DNA from: Mesoflavibacter zeaxanthinifaciens DSM 18436
GTDB taxonomy: Bacteria > Bacteroidota > Bacteroidia > Flavobacteriales > Flavobacteriaceae
Assembly: GCF_000422365.1 (NCBI RefSeq)
Contig: NZ_KE383820.1
Coordinates: forward strand, 26,552 to 90,551
Direction: 5' to 3'
Length of the DNA: 64,000 nucleotides
The notes under the pieces were generated by a model, which saw only the letters and a program-made list of their open reading frames with translations, did no database searches and had not been told where the DNA came from. The number at the start of each line of letters is the position of its first letter. The stretch's first letter is position 1. The translations under genes were made by a program, and so were the position numbers. Positions 50,872 through 60,300 of this stretch are shown here, piece after piece.

Positions 50872-50909
50872 TATTTATTAATTATTTATAGAAATGTAAA
50901 ATCTATAGC

Positions 50910-52088
50910 TTATTTAAAAGCATTTAATCCAGTTATATCTAAACCTGTGATTAATAAATGAATGTCATGCGTACCTTCGTAAGTAATTACGCTTTCTAAA
51001 TTCATCATATGACGCATAATGCTGTATTCTCCGGTAATACCCATTCCGCCTAACATTTGTCTAGCTTCACGAGCAATTTTTATTGCCATATCTACATTAT
51101 TACGTTTAGCCATAGAAATTTGAGCAGATGTTGCTTTACCTTCATTACGTAACACACCAACACGCCAAGCTAATAGTTGTGCTTTAGTGATTTCTGTAAT
51201 CATTTCGGCTAACTTTTTTTGTTGTAATTGAAATTGTCCAATTGGCTTACCAAACTGCATACGCTCTTTACTGTATCTTAATGCCGTATCGTAACAATCC
51301 ATTGCAGCACCAATTGCGCCCCAAGCGATACCATATCTTGCAGAATCTAAACAACCTAATGGTGCGCCAAGTCCAGATTTGTTAGGTAATAAATTTTCTT
51401 TTGGCACTTTTACGTTATCAAAAATAAGCTCGCCAGTTGCACTTGCACGTAACGACCATTTGTTGTGAGTTTCTGGAGTAGAAAATCCTTCCATACCACG
51501 CTCTACAATTAAACCGTGTATACGACCTTCTTCATTTTTAGCCCAAACAACAGCAACTTGTGCAAAAGGTGCGTTACTAATCCACATTTTAGCACCATTT
51601 AAAAGATAATGGTCGCCCATATCTTTAAAATTAGTAACCATTCCGCCAGGATTAGATCCGTGATCAGGCTCGGTTAAACCAAAACAACCCATCCATTCTC
51701 CAGAAGCTAATTTTGGTAAGTACTTTTTACGTTGCTCTTCGTTACCATATTTAAAAATAGGATACATTACTAAAGACGATTGTACAGAAGCAGTACTACG
51801 TACACCAGAATCGCCACGTTCAATCTCTTGCATGATTAAACCATAAGAAATTTGGTCTAATCCTGCGCCGCCATATTCCATAGGGATATATGGTCCAAAT
51901 GCGCCAATCTCGGCTAATCCATCAATAATTTGTTCTGGAAATTCTGCTTTTTGTGCATACTCTTCAATAATAGGAGAAACATCACGTTTAACCCATTCTC
52001 TAGCTGCATCGCGTACTAATTTATGTTCGTCGTTTAATAAATCGTCAAGATTTAAGTAATCTGGAGCTTCAAATAAATCTGGTTTCAT
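50910..52088 (-). CDS. Glutaryl-CoA dehydrogenase-like acyl-CoA dehydrogenase
   Basis: 392 residues. An FAD-dependent dehydrogenase with GCFGLTEPDHGSNPGG and WSLRASATGELIFDNVKVP. TYEGTHDIH carries the catalytic Glu. The Arg that binds the distal carboxylate of glutaryl-CoA in the human enzyme is present in GVRSTASVQSSLVM, which favours glutaryl-CoA over simple acyl-CoAs. It would convert glutaryl-CoA to crotonyl-CoA in lysine/tryptophan degradation. The ATG at 52088 is used instead of 52190, because MKPDLFEAPDYLNLD is the expected N-terminus. Confidence 0.88.
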   Translation of the reverse strand: MKPDLFEAPDYLNLDDLLNDEHKLVRDAAREWVKRDVSPIIEEYAQKAEFPEQIIDGLAEIGAFGPYIPMEYGGAGLDQISYGLIMQEIERGDSGVRSTASVQSSLVMYPIFKYGNEEQRKKYLPKLASGEWMGCFGLTEPDHGSNPGGMVTNFKDMGDHYLLNGAKMWISNAPFAQVAVVWAKNEEGRIHGLIVERGMEGFSTPETHNKWSLRASATGELIFDNVKVPKENLLPNKSGLGAPLGCLDSARYGIAWGAIGAAMDCYDTALRYSKERMQFGKPIGQFQLQQKKLAEMITEITKAQLLAWRVGVLRNEGKATSAQISMAKRNNVDMAIKIAREARQMLGGMGITGEYSIMRHMMNLESVITYEGTHDIHLLITGLDITGLNAFK

Positions 52089-52196
52089 TAGATAAGTATA
52101 GTTTAAACTGTTGCTTAATGATATATGTAACAGTATATTGTTTACAATTTTATAGTTAACAAAAATAACGAAATCGTTTTCATTGCCCAATTAAAA

Positions 52197-52910
52197 CTAC
52201 ATTTTTAAGTAGAAATCTTTAGTAAGATTTATGTAGTCTTCTGTGTATTGATGTCTTTGGGTTTCTATAATTAATTCTTCTTTTTGTATTTCACTTTCGT
52301 GGAAACTAAAGCTAATCAAACTCCTTTTTATATCAGCGTTTGGATTACCTTTTACGTTAAGGATCTGATTAGGAAATAATCCTACTTTTTGAGCAAGATT
52401 GATAAATCGGTCTTCTTCACTAAAAGGTATAATTACTGAAAATCTTCCGTTGTCTTCCAAAAGGTGAGCTGCACAAACCACAAGATGTTCAAAAGGCATC
52501 GCATCTTGAAAACGCGCCATGTCACGTTGCTGGTTATCAGTTTTAAAATGTTCTGCGTAAAACGGCGGATTGCTAATTATTAGATCATATTTATCTTCAA
52601 TTTCTTCGGCAAATTCTTGTAAATCGGCATGATAACAAAATAATCGGTCTGACCAAGGAGAGTTTTCAAAGTTGTCTACACACTGTTCATATGCATTTTC
52701 GTCTATTTCTAGACCATCAATAACTTGTGCGTTACTACGTTGGGCTAACATTAATGATAAAATTCCTGTGCCAGCACCTATGTCTAAAATAGAAAATGGA
52801 TTGTCTTTTAATGGTGTCCAAGCGCCAAGTAAGACGCTATCTGTGCCAATTTTCATGGCGCATTGGTCTTGTTTAACTGTAAACTGCTTGAATTGAAAAG
52901 GGTTATTCAT
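52197..52910 (-). CDS. tRNA1(Val) (adenine(37)-N6)-methyltransferase-like
   Basis: 237 residues. SAM-dependent N6-adenine methyltransferase of the TrmN6/YfiC type: FKQFTVKQDQCAMKIGTDSVLLGAWTP at the N-terminus, the SAM loop ILDIGAGTGILSLMLAQR (41-58) and the catalytic NPPFY at 114-118. The predicted target is A37 of a valine tRNA. Its start overlaps the rimM 3' end by 8 bp, so it is in the rpsP-rimM operon, where many bacteria carry trmD instead. Confidence 0.9.
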   Translation of the reverse strand: MNNPFQFKQFTVKQDQCAMKIGTDSVLLGAWTPLKDNPFSILDIGAGTGILSLMLAQRSNAQVIDGLEIDENAYEQCVDNFENSPWSDRLFCYHADLQEFAEEIEDKYDLIISNPPFYAEHFKTDNQQRDMARFQDAMPFEHLVVCAAHLLEDNGRFSVIIPFSEEDRFINLAQKVGLFPNQILNVKGNPNADIKRSLISFSFHESEIQKEELIIETQRHQYTEDYINLTKDFYLKM

Positions 52911-53433
52911 TAATGTAAAGATCTATTAGTCCTTCTGGTGTTTCTACAAAAATGGTTTTGTTGGATTTGTCTACTTTAGAGATAAACTCGTCATTCATCG
53001 GGATTAAAATCTCTGTCCCATTTCTGTCAATTTCAAACAGTGCTTGAGCTGTGCTATCATTTACACCGGAAATTATCCCAACGTTTCCAAAGTTCTTATC
53101 TTCAACTTTAAAACCTATAATTTCATGATAGTAAAACTTATCATCTTCTAACTCTGGTAAAAAGCTTAATGGTAAGTATAACTCGCTTTTCATTAAGCTA
53201 TCTGCATCATCTTCTGTGTCTACTTCTTCAAATTTAACACGTAGTAATTCAGATTTGTGTAGTTGTGAACTTTCTATAAAAAAAGGTACTAAATTACCTC
53301 TTAAGTTAATAAGTATAGACTCAAGGTTTTCAAATTGTTCAGGCTCGTCAGTATCTAATTTTATTAGTAATTCTCCTTTAAAACTGTATTTTTTTACAAT
53401 TTTACCAACGTAAAAGCATTCATTTATATCCAT
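52903..53433 (-). CDS. rimM: 16S rRNA maturation factor RimM
   Basis: 176 residues. RimM helps assemble the 30S head with S19. The N-terminal domain has CFYVGKIVKKYSFKGELLIKLDTDEPEQF and the C-terminal PRC barrel has FYYHEIIGFKVEDKNFGNVGIISGVNDSTAQALFEI. An in-frame ATG at 53451 adds six residues and is immediately next to the rpsP terminator; MDINECFYVGK at 53433 fits the family better. Overlaps the methyltransferase gene by 8 bp. Confidence 0.94.
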   Translation of the reverse strand: MDINECFYVGKIVKKYSFKGELLIKLDTDEPEQFENLESILINLRGNLVPFFIESSQLHKSELLRVKFEEVDTEDDADSLMKSELYLPLSFLPELEDDKFYYHEIIGFKVEDKNFGNVGIISGVNDSTAQALFEIDRNGTEILIPMNDEFISKVDKSNKTIFVETPEGLIDLYINE

Positions 53434-53451
53434 AAGGAAAGTTTTAAACAT

Positions 53452-53481
53452 AAAAAACTCCGATAGCGACTATCGGAGTTT
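53452..53481 (-). terminator. Terminator-like hairpin after rpsP
   Basis: AAACTCCGATAG and CTATCGGAGTTT form a strong stem around a 3-nt loop; on the minus strand it is followed by T residues. It lies between rpsP and rimM and probably lowers rimM expression relative to S16. Confidence 0.85.
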
Positions 53482-53502
53482 AAAAGTATAAAAAAATATT
53501 TT

Positions 53503-53991
53503 TTATTCTTCTTCGTTTGAAGCTTCAGCTTCTTCTTCAACAACAGGAGCTGCTGCTGCAATACGCGCTTCGTTAGCTGCTTTTTCAGCTTCAAAAGCTT
53601 TTGCTTTAGCATCTGCTTCAGCTTTAGCTAAGTTTTCTTTCTTAGCATCAACTTTTCCTGCTTTTTCTTCTAACCAAGCATTAAATTTCTCTTCTGCTTG
53701 CTCTTCAGTTAAAGCGCCTTTTCTAACTCCACCAGCTAAATGGTTTTTAAGTAAAGCTCCTTTGTAAGATAAAATAGCTCTAGCTGTATCAGTTGGTTGT
53801 GCACCATTCTGTAACCATTTTACTGCACCATCAACATCTAAATCGATAGTTGCTGGGTTAGTGTTTGGATTGTAAGCACCTATTTTTTCTAAGTATTTAC
53901 CATCTCTTTTTGCTCTAGCATCTGCTGCTACGATCCAGTAGTAAGGTTTCCCTTTCTTACCGTGTCTTTGTAATCTAATTTTTACTGGCAT
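53503..53991 (-). CDS. rpsP: 30S ribosomal protein S16 with long C-terminal tail
   Basis: 162 residues against about 80-90 for the canonical S16. The ribosomal core is residues 1-80 ([42 protein letters not shown]). The tail is first helical ([50 protein letters not shown]) and ends very acidic ([11 protein letters not shown]). Extended S16 proteins are usual in Bacteroidota. First gene of the rpsP-rimM-methyltransferase operon, with its own promoter and a hairpin leader. Confidence 0.96.
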   Translation of the reverse strand: MPVKIRLQRHGKKGKPYYWIVAADARAKRDGKYLEKIGAYNPNTNPATIDLDVDGAVKWLQNGAQPTDTARAILSYKGALLKNHLAGGVRKGALTEEQAEEKFNAWLEEKAGKVDAKKENLAKAEADAKAKAFEAEKAANEARIAAAAPVVEEEAEASNEEE

Positions 53992-54004
53992 AAAAAATTA
54001 ATTT

Positions 54005-54021
54005 GTGAGGTTCTCGACCTC
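54005..54021 (-). promoter_or_regulatory. Hairpin in the rpsP leader
   Basis: GAGGT and ACCTC pair around a 5-nt loop between the predicted transcription start and the rpsP ATG. It could be an S16 autoregulatory site or simply stabilise the mRNA; the sequence does not decide. Confidence 0.4.
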
Positions 54022-54038
54022 TGTTATTAATAAGTCCG

Positions 54039-54046
54039 CAAAGATA
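54039..54046 (-). promoter_or_regulatory. -7 element of the rpsP operon
   Basis: Reads TATCTTTG on the minus strand, giving a leader of about 42 nt to the ATG at 53991. Confidence 0.6.
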
Positions 54047-54176
54047 CTATATTTTTTTAAACCGATACTTCAAATTTCAATTATTTATAATGAAAAATTA
54101 TTCTATTTTTGAAGGATAGTATGTCTAGATTATTATTAGGCACATATAACATCAATAATTTATCAAAGATTTAAGA

Positions 54177-55727
54177 ATGAGAAAAGTAATTGCATTAGCC
54201 ATAACGGTTTTATTAATGTTTAGTTGTAGCGAAGAAAATGAGTTTAAAATAACCACATTTCAAGCCCAAAGAGAAGGCGATGGTGTTTTGTTTAATGCAA
54301 ATATTTACTCAGCTCAGGTAGATGAGAATGGTGTTATTACTATAGAAGGGTCTACATCTTTAGAAACAATTACGTTAGTAGCCTATCCGCAAGATGCTAC
54401 TAGCTGTACAGGAGCTATTAGTGTAGGTCAAGGATCATGTTACGATATGCAATACAATGCTTCTTTTGCTAATTTTATAGATGAAAATAACGTATTGTGG
54501 TCAACAAATAAAATTCCAGATGAAAGCGTACAAGTATATCGTCCAGATGGAATGATAAGTATTACTGCCGGTAGCTTGGAAGAAGGTACACTTTCAGGAA
54601 GATTTTATTTTAATGCATTTAATCCAACAGGTCTAAATTCTGTAGGATTTTCAGAAGGTGTTTTTAATAATATACCTTTTACTACAGGACCTACAACTAA
54701 TTATTTTACTTGTGTAGATGCAGAAGAACAAGTGCAACAGGCAATGATAGCGTATAATAACGCAGATTTAATGGAAAGTGCTGTTTTTGAACAATTATGT
54801 AATGCATATGTAAATGCATTGTATACTCAAATAGAATTTTGTGGAGACGTAAACGGGACGATACAAGAAACAATTGATCAACTAACAGTAAATAATTGTC
54901 AATTAACTTGTGAGCAAATAAGTGATAATACAGCAACAGCACAATCAGATTATAATAATGCTACTTTAGGTAATACTATTGATATGTGTACAAGATATAT
55001 TCAATACCTAAACGAGCAAATTGATACTTGCGGAGATCCAAACGGAGATTTACAAGCTGCTATAGATAACTTAGATTGTGGTGATGATGATGGAGATGGT
55101 GTTCCAAACTCAATTGAAGACCTTAATAATAATGGAGATTTAACAGATGATGATACAGATGGAGATTTAAATGCAGATTATTTAGATGAAGACGATGATG
55201 ATGACGGTATATTAACAAACGACGAGTTAAACCTTGATGCAGATGGTAACGCTGCAGATACAGATATGGATGGAATACCAGATTATTTAGATTTAGATGA
55301 AGATAATGATGGTATTTTAACAGCAGACGAAGATATTAACGCAGACGGTAACCCATTAAACGATGATACAGATGGAGATGGTATACCTAATTATCTGGAC
55401 CAAGATGATGATGGTGATGGTGTTTTTACTGTTTATGAAGGAATGATTGATACAGATAACGACGGAACACCTAATTACTTAGATAATGATGATGACGGAG
55501 ATACCATATTAACTATTTATGAGTTTATAGATGATGATGGAGATGGTAATCCTGTAGATTCTCAAGATTTTGATTCAGATGGTATGGATGATTATTTAGA
55601 TAATGATGATGATAATGATGGTGTGCCAACAGCAGACGAGAATCCAGATCCAAACGGAGATGGTAACCCAGATGACGCACAAAACTCAGATGCAGATTCT
55701 GCACCAGATTATTTAGATGCAAATTAA
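54177..55727 (+). CDS. Lipoprotein with calcium-binding type-3 repeats
   Basis: 516 residues. Lipobox Cys17 (LLMFSC). Residues ~20-185 form a beta-rich domain shared with the next gene (ITTFQAQREG..., FYFNAFNPTGLNSVGFSEGVFNNIPF). Two Cys-containing helical modules follow (FEQLCNAYVNALYTQIEFCGDVNGTIQETIDQL and DMCTRYIQYLNEQIDTCGDPNGDLQAAIDNL). Residues ~320-516 are about a dozen Asp-rich thrombospondin-type-3-like motifs (DTDGDGIPNYLDQDDDGDGV). These bind Ca2+ and stiffen surface proteins. Probably on the outer face of the cell; adhesion or matrix role is inferred. A terminator follows. Confidence 0.85.
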   Translation: MRKVIALAITVLLMFSCSEENEFKITTFQAQREGDGVLFNANIYSAQVDENGVITIEGSTSLETITLVAYPQDATSCTGAISVGQGSCYDMQYNASFANFIDENNVLWSTNKIPDESVQVYRPDGMISITAGSLEEGTLSGRFYFNAFNPTGLNSVGFSEGVFNNIPFTTGPTTNYFTCVDAEEQVQQAMIAYNNADLMESAVFEQLCNAYVNALYTQIEFCGDVNGTIQETIDQLTVNNCQLTCEQISDNTATAQSDYNNATLGNTIDMCTRYIQYLNEQIDTCGDPNGDLQAAIDNLDCGDDDGDGVPNSIEDLNNNGDLTDDDTDGDLNADYLDEDDDDDGILTNDELNLDADGNAADTDMDGIPDYLDLDEDNDGILTADEDINADGNPLNDDTDGDGIPNYLDQDDDGDGVFTVYEGMIDTDNDGTPNYLDNDDDGDTILTIYEFIDDDGDGNPVDSQDFDSDGMDDYLDNDDDNDGVPTADENPDPNGDGNPDDAQNSDADSAPDYLDAN

Positions 55728-55744
55728 TAACATAATACACTTGC

Positions 55745-55778
55745 AAAAAAGGAGCTTTAATTAAAGCTCCTTTTTTTG
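55745..55778 (+). terminator. Terminator of the calcium-repeat lipoprotein gene
   Basis: AAAGGAGCTTTAA pairs with TTAAAGCTCCTTT and is followed by T residues. Confidence 0.88.
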
Positions 55779-55900
55779 TTTATCTCTTTATCAATAAAAA
55801 AATGTATTTGGTCTAATATTAGCGCTGTTTAAGTGTCTTTTTTATTTAAAGTGAATTAAAATTATATTTTTGGTTTCTGTTTTTTTTTAATCCATTATTA

Positions 55901-56590
55901 ATGAAAAAGATATCCTTATTATTTTTGCTATTAACAACAATTTTATCATGTGGAGATGATTTAGAGTTTAATACTCCATCATTTCAATCTTATAAAAATG
56001 AAATTGTATGGAATGCAGAAGATTTTAGAGCTAATGTAGATGCGTTTGGATTTTTAAATATAACAGGAACCAATGGAGAAGAAACAATTACACTATCAAC
56101 AGCTGGATCAAGTGTTGGTGTATATAACTTGGGTAATGTAGCATCAAAAGCAGTTTTTAATGACGATTTTGATACAGCGTATTCTACAAACAGTGTTCCA
56201 GATCCAACCATTCAATTGTATCCATCAGAAGGTAAAATTGTCATTGAAGAATTTAATATAGTAGAAAAAACAGTGTCAGGTACATTTTACTTTCATGCAT
56301 TTGATAGCACAGGATTAAATAGTGTTGTGATAAACCGTGGTTACTTTTACAATGTGCCAATAATATCAATAGCAACTTTAAACGATGGTCAACAATCTAT
56401 AGCTTGTCAATTAGCTCAAGCTACTACACAAACAACATTGACAAACTTAAATGCTGTAGACCCTAACGGTCCACAATATCCTCAGTTTTGTAGTTCTTAT
56501 AAGATAGCTCTTCAAAACGAAATCAACCTATGTGGTGATGATGGTACACTTCAAAATATAGTAGATAGTTTAGGAGATTGCCTAAACTAA
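55901..56590 (+). CDS. Lipoprotein, short paralogue of the preceding gene
   Basis: 229 residues. Lipobox Cys17 (TTILSC). The beta domain matches the preceding protein (EFNTPSFQSYKN, VSGTFYFHAFDSTGLNSVVINRGYFYNVPI), followed by a single helical Cys module (FCSSYKIALQNEINLCGDDGTLQNIVDSLGDC). It lacks the Asp-rich calcium repeats entirely. Resembles DUF6252-type lipoproteins. It has its own upstream region, as a terminator separates the two genes. Confidence 0.8.
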   Translation: MKKISLLFLLLTTILSCGDDLEFNTPSFQSYKNEIVWNAEDFRANVDAFGFLNITGTNGEETITLSTAGSSVGVYNLGNVASKAVFNDDFDTAYSTNSVPDPTIQLYPSEGKIVIEEFNIVEKTVSGTFYFHAFDSTGLNSVVINRGYFYNVPIISIATLNDGQQSIACQLAQATTQTTLTNLNAVDPNGPQYPQFCSSYKIALQNEINLCGDDGTLQNIVDSLGDCLN

Positions 56591-56735
56591 AAACGATTGT
56601 TAACAAATCTTAAGGCAATCACAAACCTTGTTAAACCCTTGGTATGCTTAGTAATTCATTATATCTTTATAATTGAAGATGCGAAACAATACACATCTAT
56701 AAATAATTTATTGAAATTTAAAATGAAAAGATATT

Positions 56736-57185
56736 ATGAGTTATAGTGAAGAAATTTCAGAAAAATTAAACGAATTATTAGTAAAAAACTATGATGCCGA
56801 AAAAGGGTATTTAAACGCAATGTCTAATGTAGACGACAAAAATTTAAAAATCTTCTTTAAGAGAAGAGCATCAGAAAGAAGCCAATTTGCTAAAGAATTA
56901 AGAACAGAGATTTTAAGATATGGCGAGGTACCAGAAGATTCTGGCACATTTAAAGGAACTGTACATAGAAATTGGATGAGTTTAAAATCTGCATTATCTT
57001 CTAATAACGAAGAAAAAATATTAGAAGAAGCCATTAGAGGTGAAGAAGCCAGCTTAGAAGAGTATGATAAATTAATGAAAGAAAATAACTTACCACCAAC
57101 AATTGACGAGCTAATTTTTAGACATCGTAACTCTATACAAGCAGCAATTAATACAGAAAAAGTACATGAAGAGTTAGTGTCATAA
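56736..57185 (+). CDS. PA2169-family four-helix bundle protein
   Basis: 149 residues, all helical. The pattern NELLVKNYDAEKGYLNAMSNVDDKNLKIFFKRRASERSQFAKELRTEIL and the later RGEEASLEEYDKLMKENNLPPTIDELIFRHRNSIQAAI match the DUF2383/PA2169 family, a ferritin-like bundle. Glu and His positions are compatible with metal binding, but no complete diiron motif is evident. Often stress-related in other bacteria; the function is unknown. Monocistronic with a terminator. Confidence 0.85.
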   Translation: MSYSEEISEKLNELLVKNYDAEKGYLNAMSNVDDKNLKIFFKRRASERSQFAKELRTEILRYGEVPEDSGTFKGTVHRNWMSLKSALSSNNEEKILEEAIRGEEASLEEYDKLMKENNLPPTIDELIFRHRNSIQAAINTEKVHEELVS

Positions 57186-57208
57186 CACTTAAATGCTTAA
57201 CATAAAAT

Positions 57209-57242
57209 AAAAAAATCCAGTATAATCATACTGGATTTTTTT
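57209..57242 (+). terminator. Terminator of the PA2169-family gene
   Basis: AAAATCCAGTAT pairs with ATACTGGATTTT around AATC and is followed by T residues. Confidence 0.88.
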
Positions 57243-57338
57243 GTGTATAATTGTTTATAACTTCACTTTAAAAAAGAGAAATTTCTACGTACATTTATAA
57301 GCTCTAAAATTTTCTAGAAAACATCTAAAAACACCTTA

Positions 57339-60300
57339 ATGTACTTAATATTTGATACAGAAACTACCGGATTACCAAAACGTTGGGATGCACCAATTAC
57401 AGATGTAGATAATTGGCCTAGATGCATCCAAATAGCATGGCAATTACATGACCAGATGGGTAACTGTATTGATCATCAAGATTATTTAGTTAAACCTGAT
57501 GGGTTTGATATTCCGTATGATGCCGAGCGTATACATGGTATTTCAACAGAGTTGGCTCAACAGCAAGGTGTTCCTTTAGTAGAAGTTTTAGAAAAATTTA
57601 ATGAAGCTTTAAGTAAAACAAAGTTTGTTGTCGGTCAAAATGTAGGTTTTGATTTAAATATTATGGGAGCAGAATTTGTCCGCGAAAGCGTAGATAATCC
57701 TCTGCAAGAGTTACCAGTTTTAGATACATGTACAGAGTCAACAGCACAACTTTGCCAAATACCTGGCGGACGTGGTGGTAAATTTAAATTACCAACTTTA
57801 ACCGAGTTACATCAATTTTTATTTAATCAACCATTTGCCGAAGCACATAACGCAACAGCAGATGTAGAGGCAACAACGCGTTGTTTTTTAGAACTTGTTA
57901 GACGCAAAGAATACACAAAAGAACAATTAGACGTTCAACCAGATTATTTTGAGCGTTTCAATAAAGAAAACCCGCAACCTATTCAGCTTATAGGATTAAA
58001 ACACTTAAATCTTAAAAGAGAAAGTGATAAAATCCGTGAGCAATTAAAAAAGCAGGAATCTAGCGGAATTTCTTCAGCAGAAATAAAAGAAAACATTGAA
58101 GATCTTAAATCTGTAGACTTTGCACACTTGCATAATCACTCTCAATTTTCGATACTTCAATCAACAATAAGTATTTCAGATTTAGTCAATCTAACGGCAA
58201 AACATAAAATGCCTGCAGTTGCACTTACAGATCATGCAAATATGATGGGTGCATTCCATTTTGTTAAAGCTGTAAATGGACATAATAAATCTGTAAAAGC
58301 AAAAAATGAAGAAGCAGCACTACAAGGTAAACCACCAGTAGCAAATCAAATTAAAGCAATTGTCGGTTGCGAGTTTTTTGTTTGCGAAGATCACACAGAT
58401 AAAACAAGAAAAGATAACGGTTACCAAATAGTACTGCTTGCAAAAAATAAAAAAGGATATCATAACCTTGCAAAACTTTCGTCCCATGCGTTTGTAGATG
58501 GATTTTATTATGTACCGCGTATTGATAAAAAATTAATAGAACAATACAAAGAAGACGTTATTTGTTTAACAGGAAACCTTTACGGTGAAGTGCCAAGTAA
58601 AGTCTTAAATGTAGGTGAAGCACAAGCTGAAGAAGCTTTACTATGGTGGAAAGAAACATTTCAAGACGACTTGTATATCGAGTTAATGCGACATGGTCAA
58701 GAAGACGAAAACCGTGTTAATCAAACACTAATCGAGTTTTCTAAAAAACATGATATAAAATTACTAGCCACTAATAATACCTACTACGGTAAAAAAGACG
58801 ATGCTAATGCGCATGATATTTTATTATGTGTGAAAGATGGCGAAAAACAATCAACACCAATAGGACGTGGTCGTGGTTATCGTTATGGATTACCAAATCA
58901 AGAATATTATTTTAAGTCTGCAGACGAAATGAAGGAGTTATTTAAAGATATTCCTGAGGCGATAAGTAATATTCAAGAAGTTGTAGATAAAATAGAACCT
59001 TTTGAGTTAGCAAGAGATGTCTTATTACCAGCATTTAATATTCCAGAAGAATTTAAACATCCAGAAGATGAGGTTGATGGTGGAAAAAGAGGCGAAAATG
59101 CTTATCTAAAACACCTGACGTATGAAGGTGCAAAAAAGCGTTATGGTGAAATCACTGAAGATATCAAAGAACGTCTAGATTTTGAACTTGAAGTAATTGA
59201 AAATACAGGATATCCAGGATATTTCTTAATTGTAGAAGATTTTATTCGTGAAGCCAGAAATATGGATGTATCTGTTGGTCCAGGTCGTGGTAGTGCAGCG
59301 GGATCTGTTGTTGCATACTGTTTGTGGATTACCAATATAGACCCAATACAGTACAATCTACTTTTTGAGCGTTTTCTTAATCCAGATCGTATTAGCATGC
59401 CAGATATTGATATTGATTTTGATGATGAAGGAAGAAGCCGGGTAATGGATTACGTTATCGATAAATATGGAGCAAATCAAGTAGCACAAATTATAACTTA
59501 TGGTACTATGGCGGCAAAAAGTAGTATTCGTGATACAGCTCGTGTACTAGATTTACCGCTTTTTGATGCAGATAGAATTGCAAAACTAATCCCAAATATG
59601 TCTAAACTAAACAAGATTTTTGGTTTAGATGAAAAACAATTGGGACAAAAATTCAGGTCTGAAGATTTAGAAAAAATAAACCAACTTTTAAATATTTCTG
59701 AAGGATCAGATCTTGAAGCCGAAACTGTAAATACAGCAAGAGCGTTAGAAGGCTCTGTAAGAAATACAGGTATACATGCATGTGGTGTAATTATTACACC
59801 AGACGATATTACCAAGTTTGTACCAGTATCTACAGCAAAAGATTCAGACTTATACGTTACTCAATTTGATAACTCGGTTGTAGAAAGTGCAGGACTTTTA
59901 AAAATGGACTTTTTAGGGTTAAAAACATTAACGCTTATTAAGGATACTGTAAAAATTGTTAAGGCAAAACATAATATTCAGTTAGATCCAGAAAGTTTTC
60001 CTTTAGACGACGAAAAAACTTTCGCATTATTCCAAAGAGGAGAAACAGTTGGAGTATTTCAATATGAATCTCCTGGAATGCAAAAACACTTAAAAGACCT
60101 TAAACCAACAGTTTTTGACGATTTAATTGCGATGAATGCATTATATCGTCCAGGACCAATGGAATATATACCAAGTTTCGTAAGAAGAAAACACGGTGAC
60201 GAAGATATCGAGTATGACTTGCCAGCAATGGAAGAATACTTAAAAGAAACCTACGGTATTACAGTTTACCAAGAGCAAGTAATGCTTTTGTCGCAAAAGC

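Noticed and set aside
52089..52190. 34-residue N-terminal extension of the acyl-CoA dehydrogenase
   Set aside because: The extension is hydrophobic and Asn-rich with no family match; MKPDLFEAPDYLNLD at 52088 is the natural N-terminus.
55085..55720. Short repetitive DNA as a CRISPR or satellite array
   Set aside because: Repeats are imperfect, codon-phased and encode Asp-rich type-3 motifs; there are no spacers or uniform repeat units.
55525..55746. Minus-strand His/Leu-rich frame
   Set aside because: It is the complement of Asp-rich calcium-binding repeats (GAT codons), not a separate gene.
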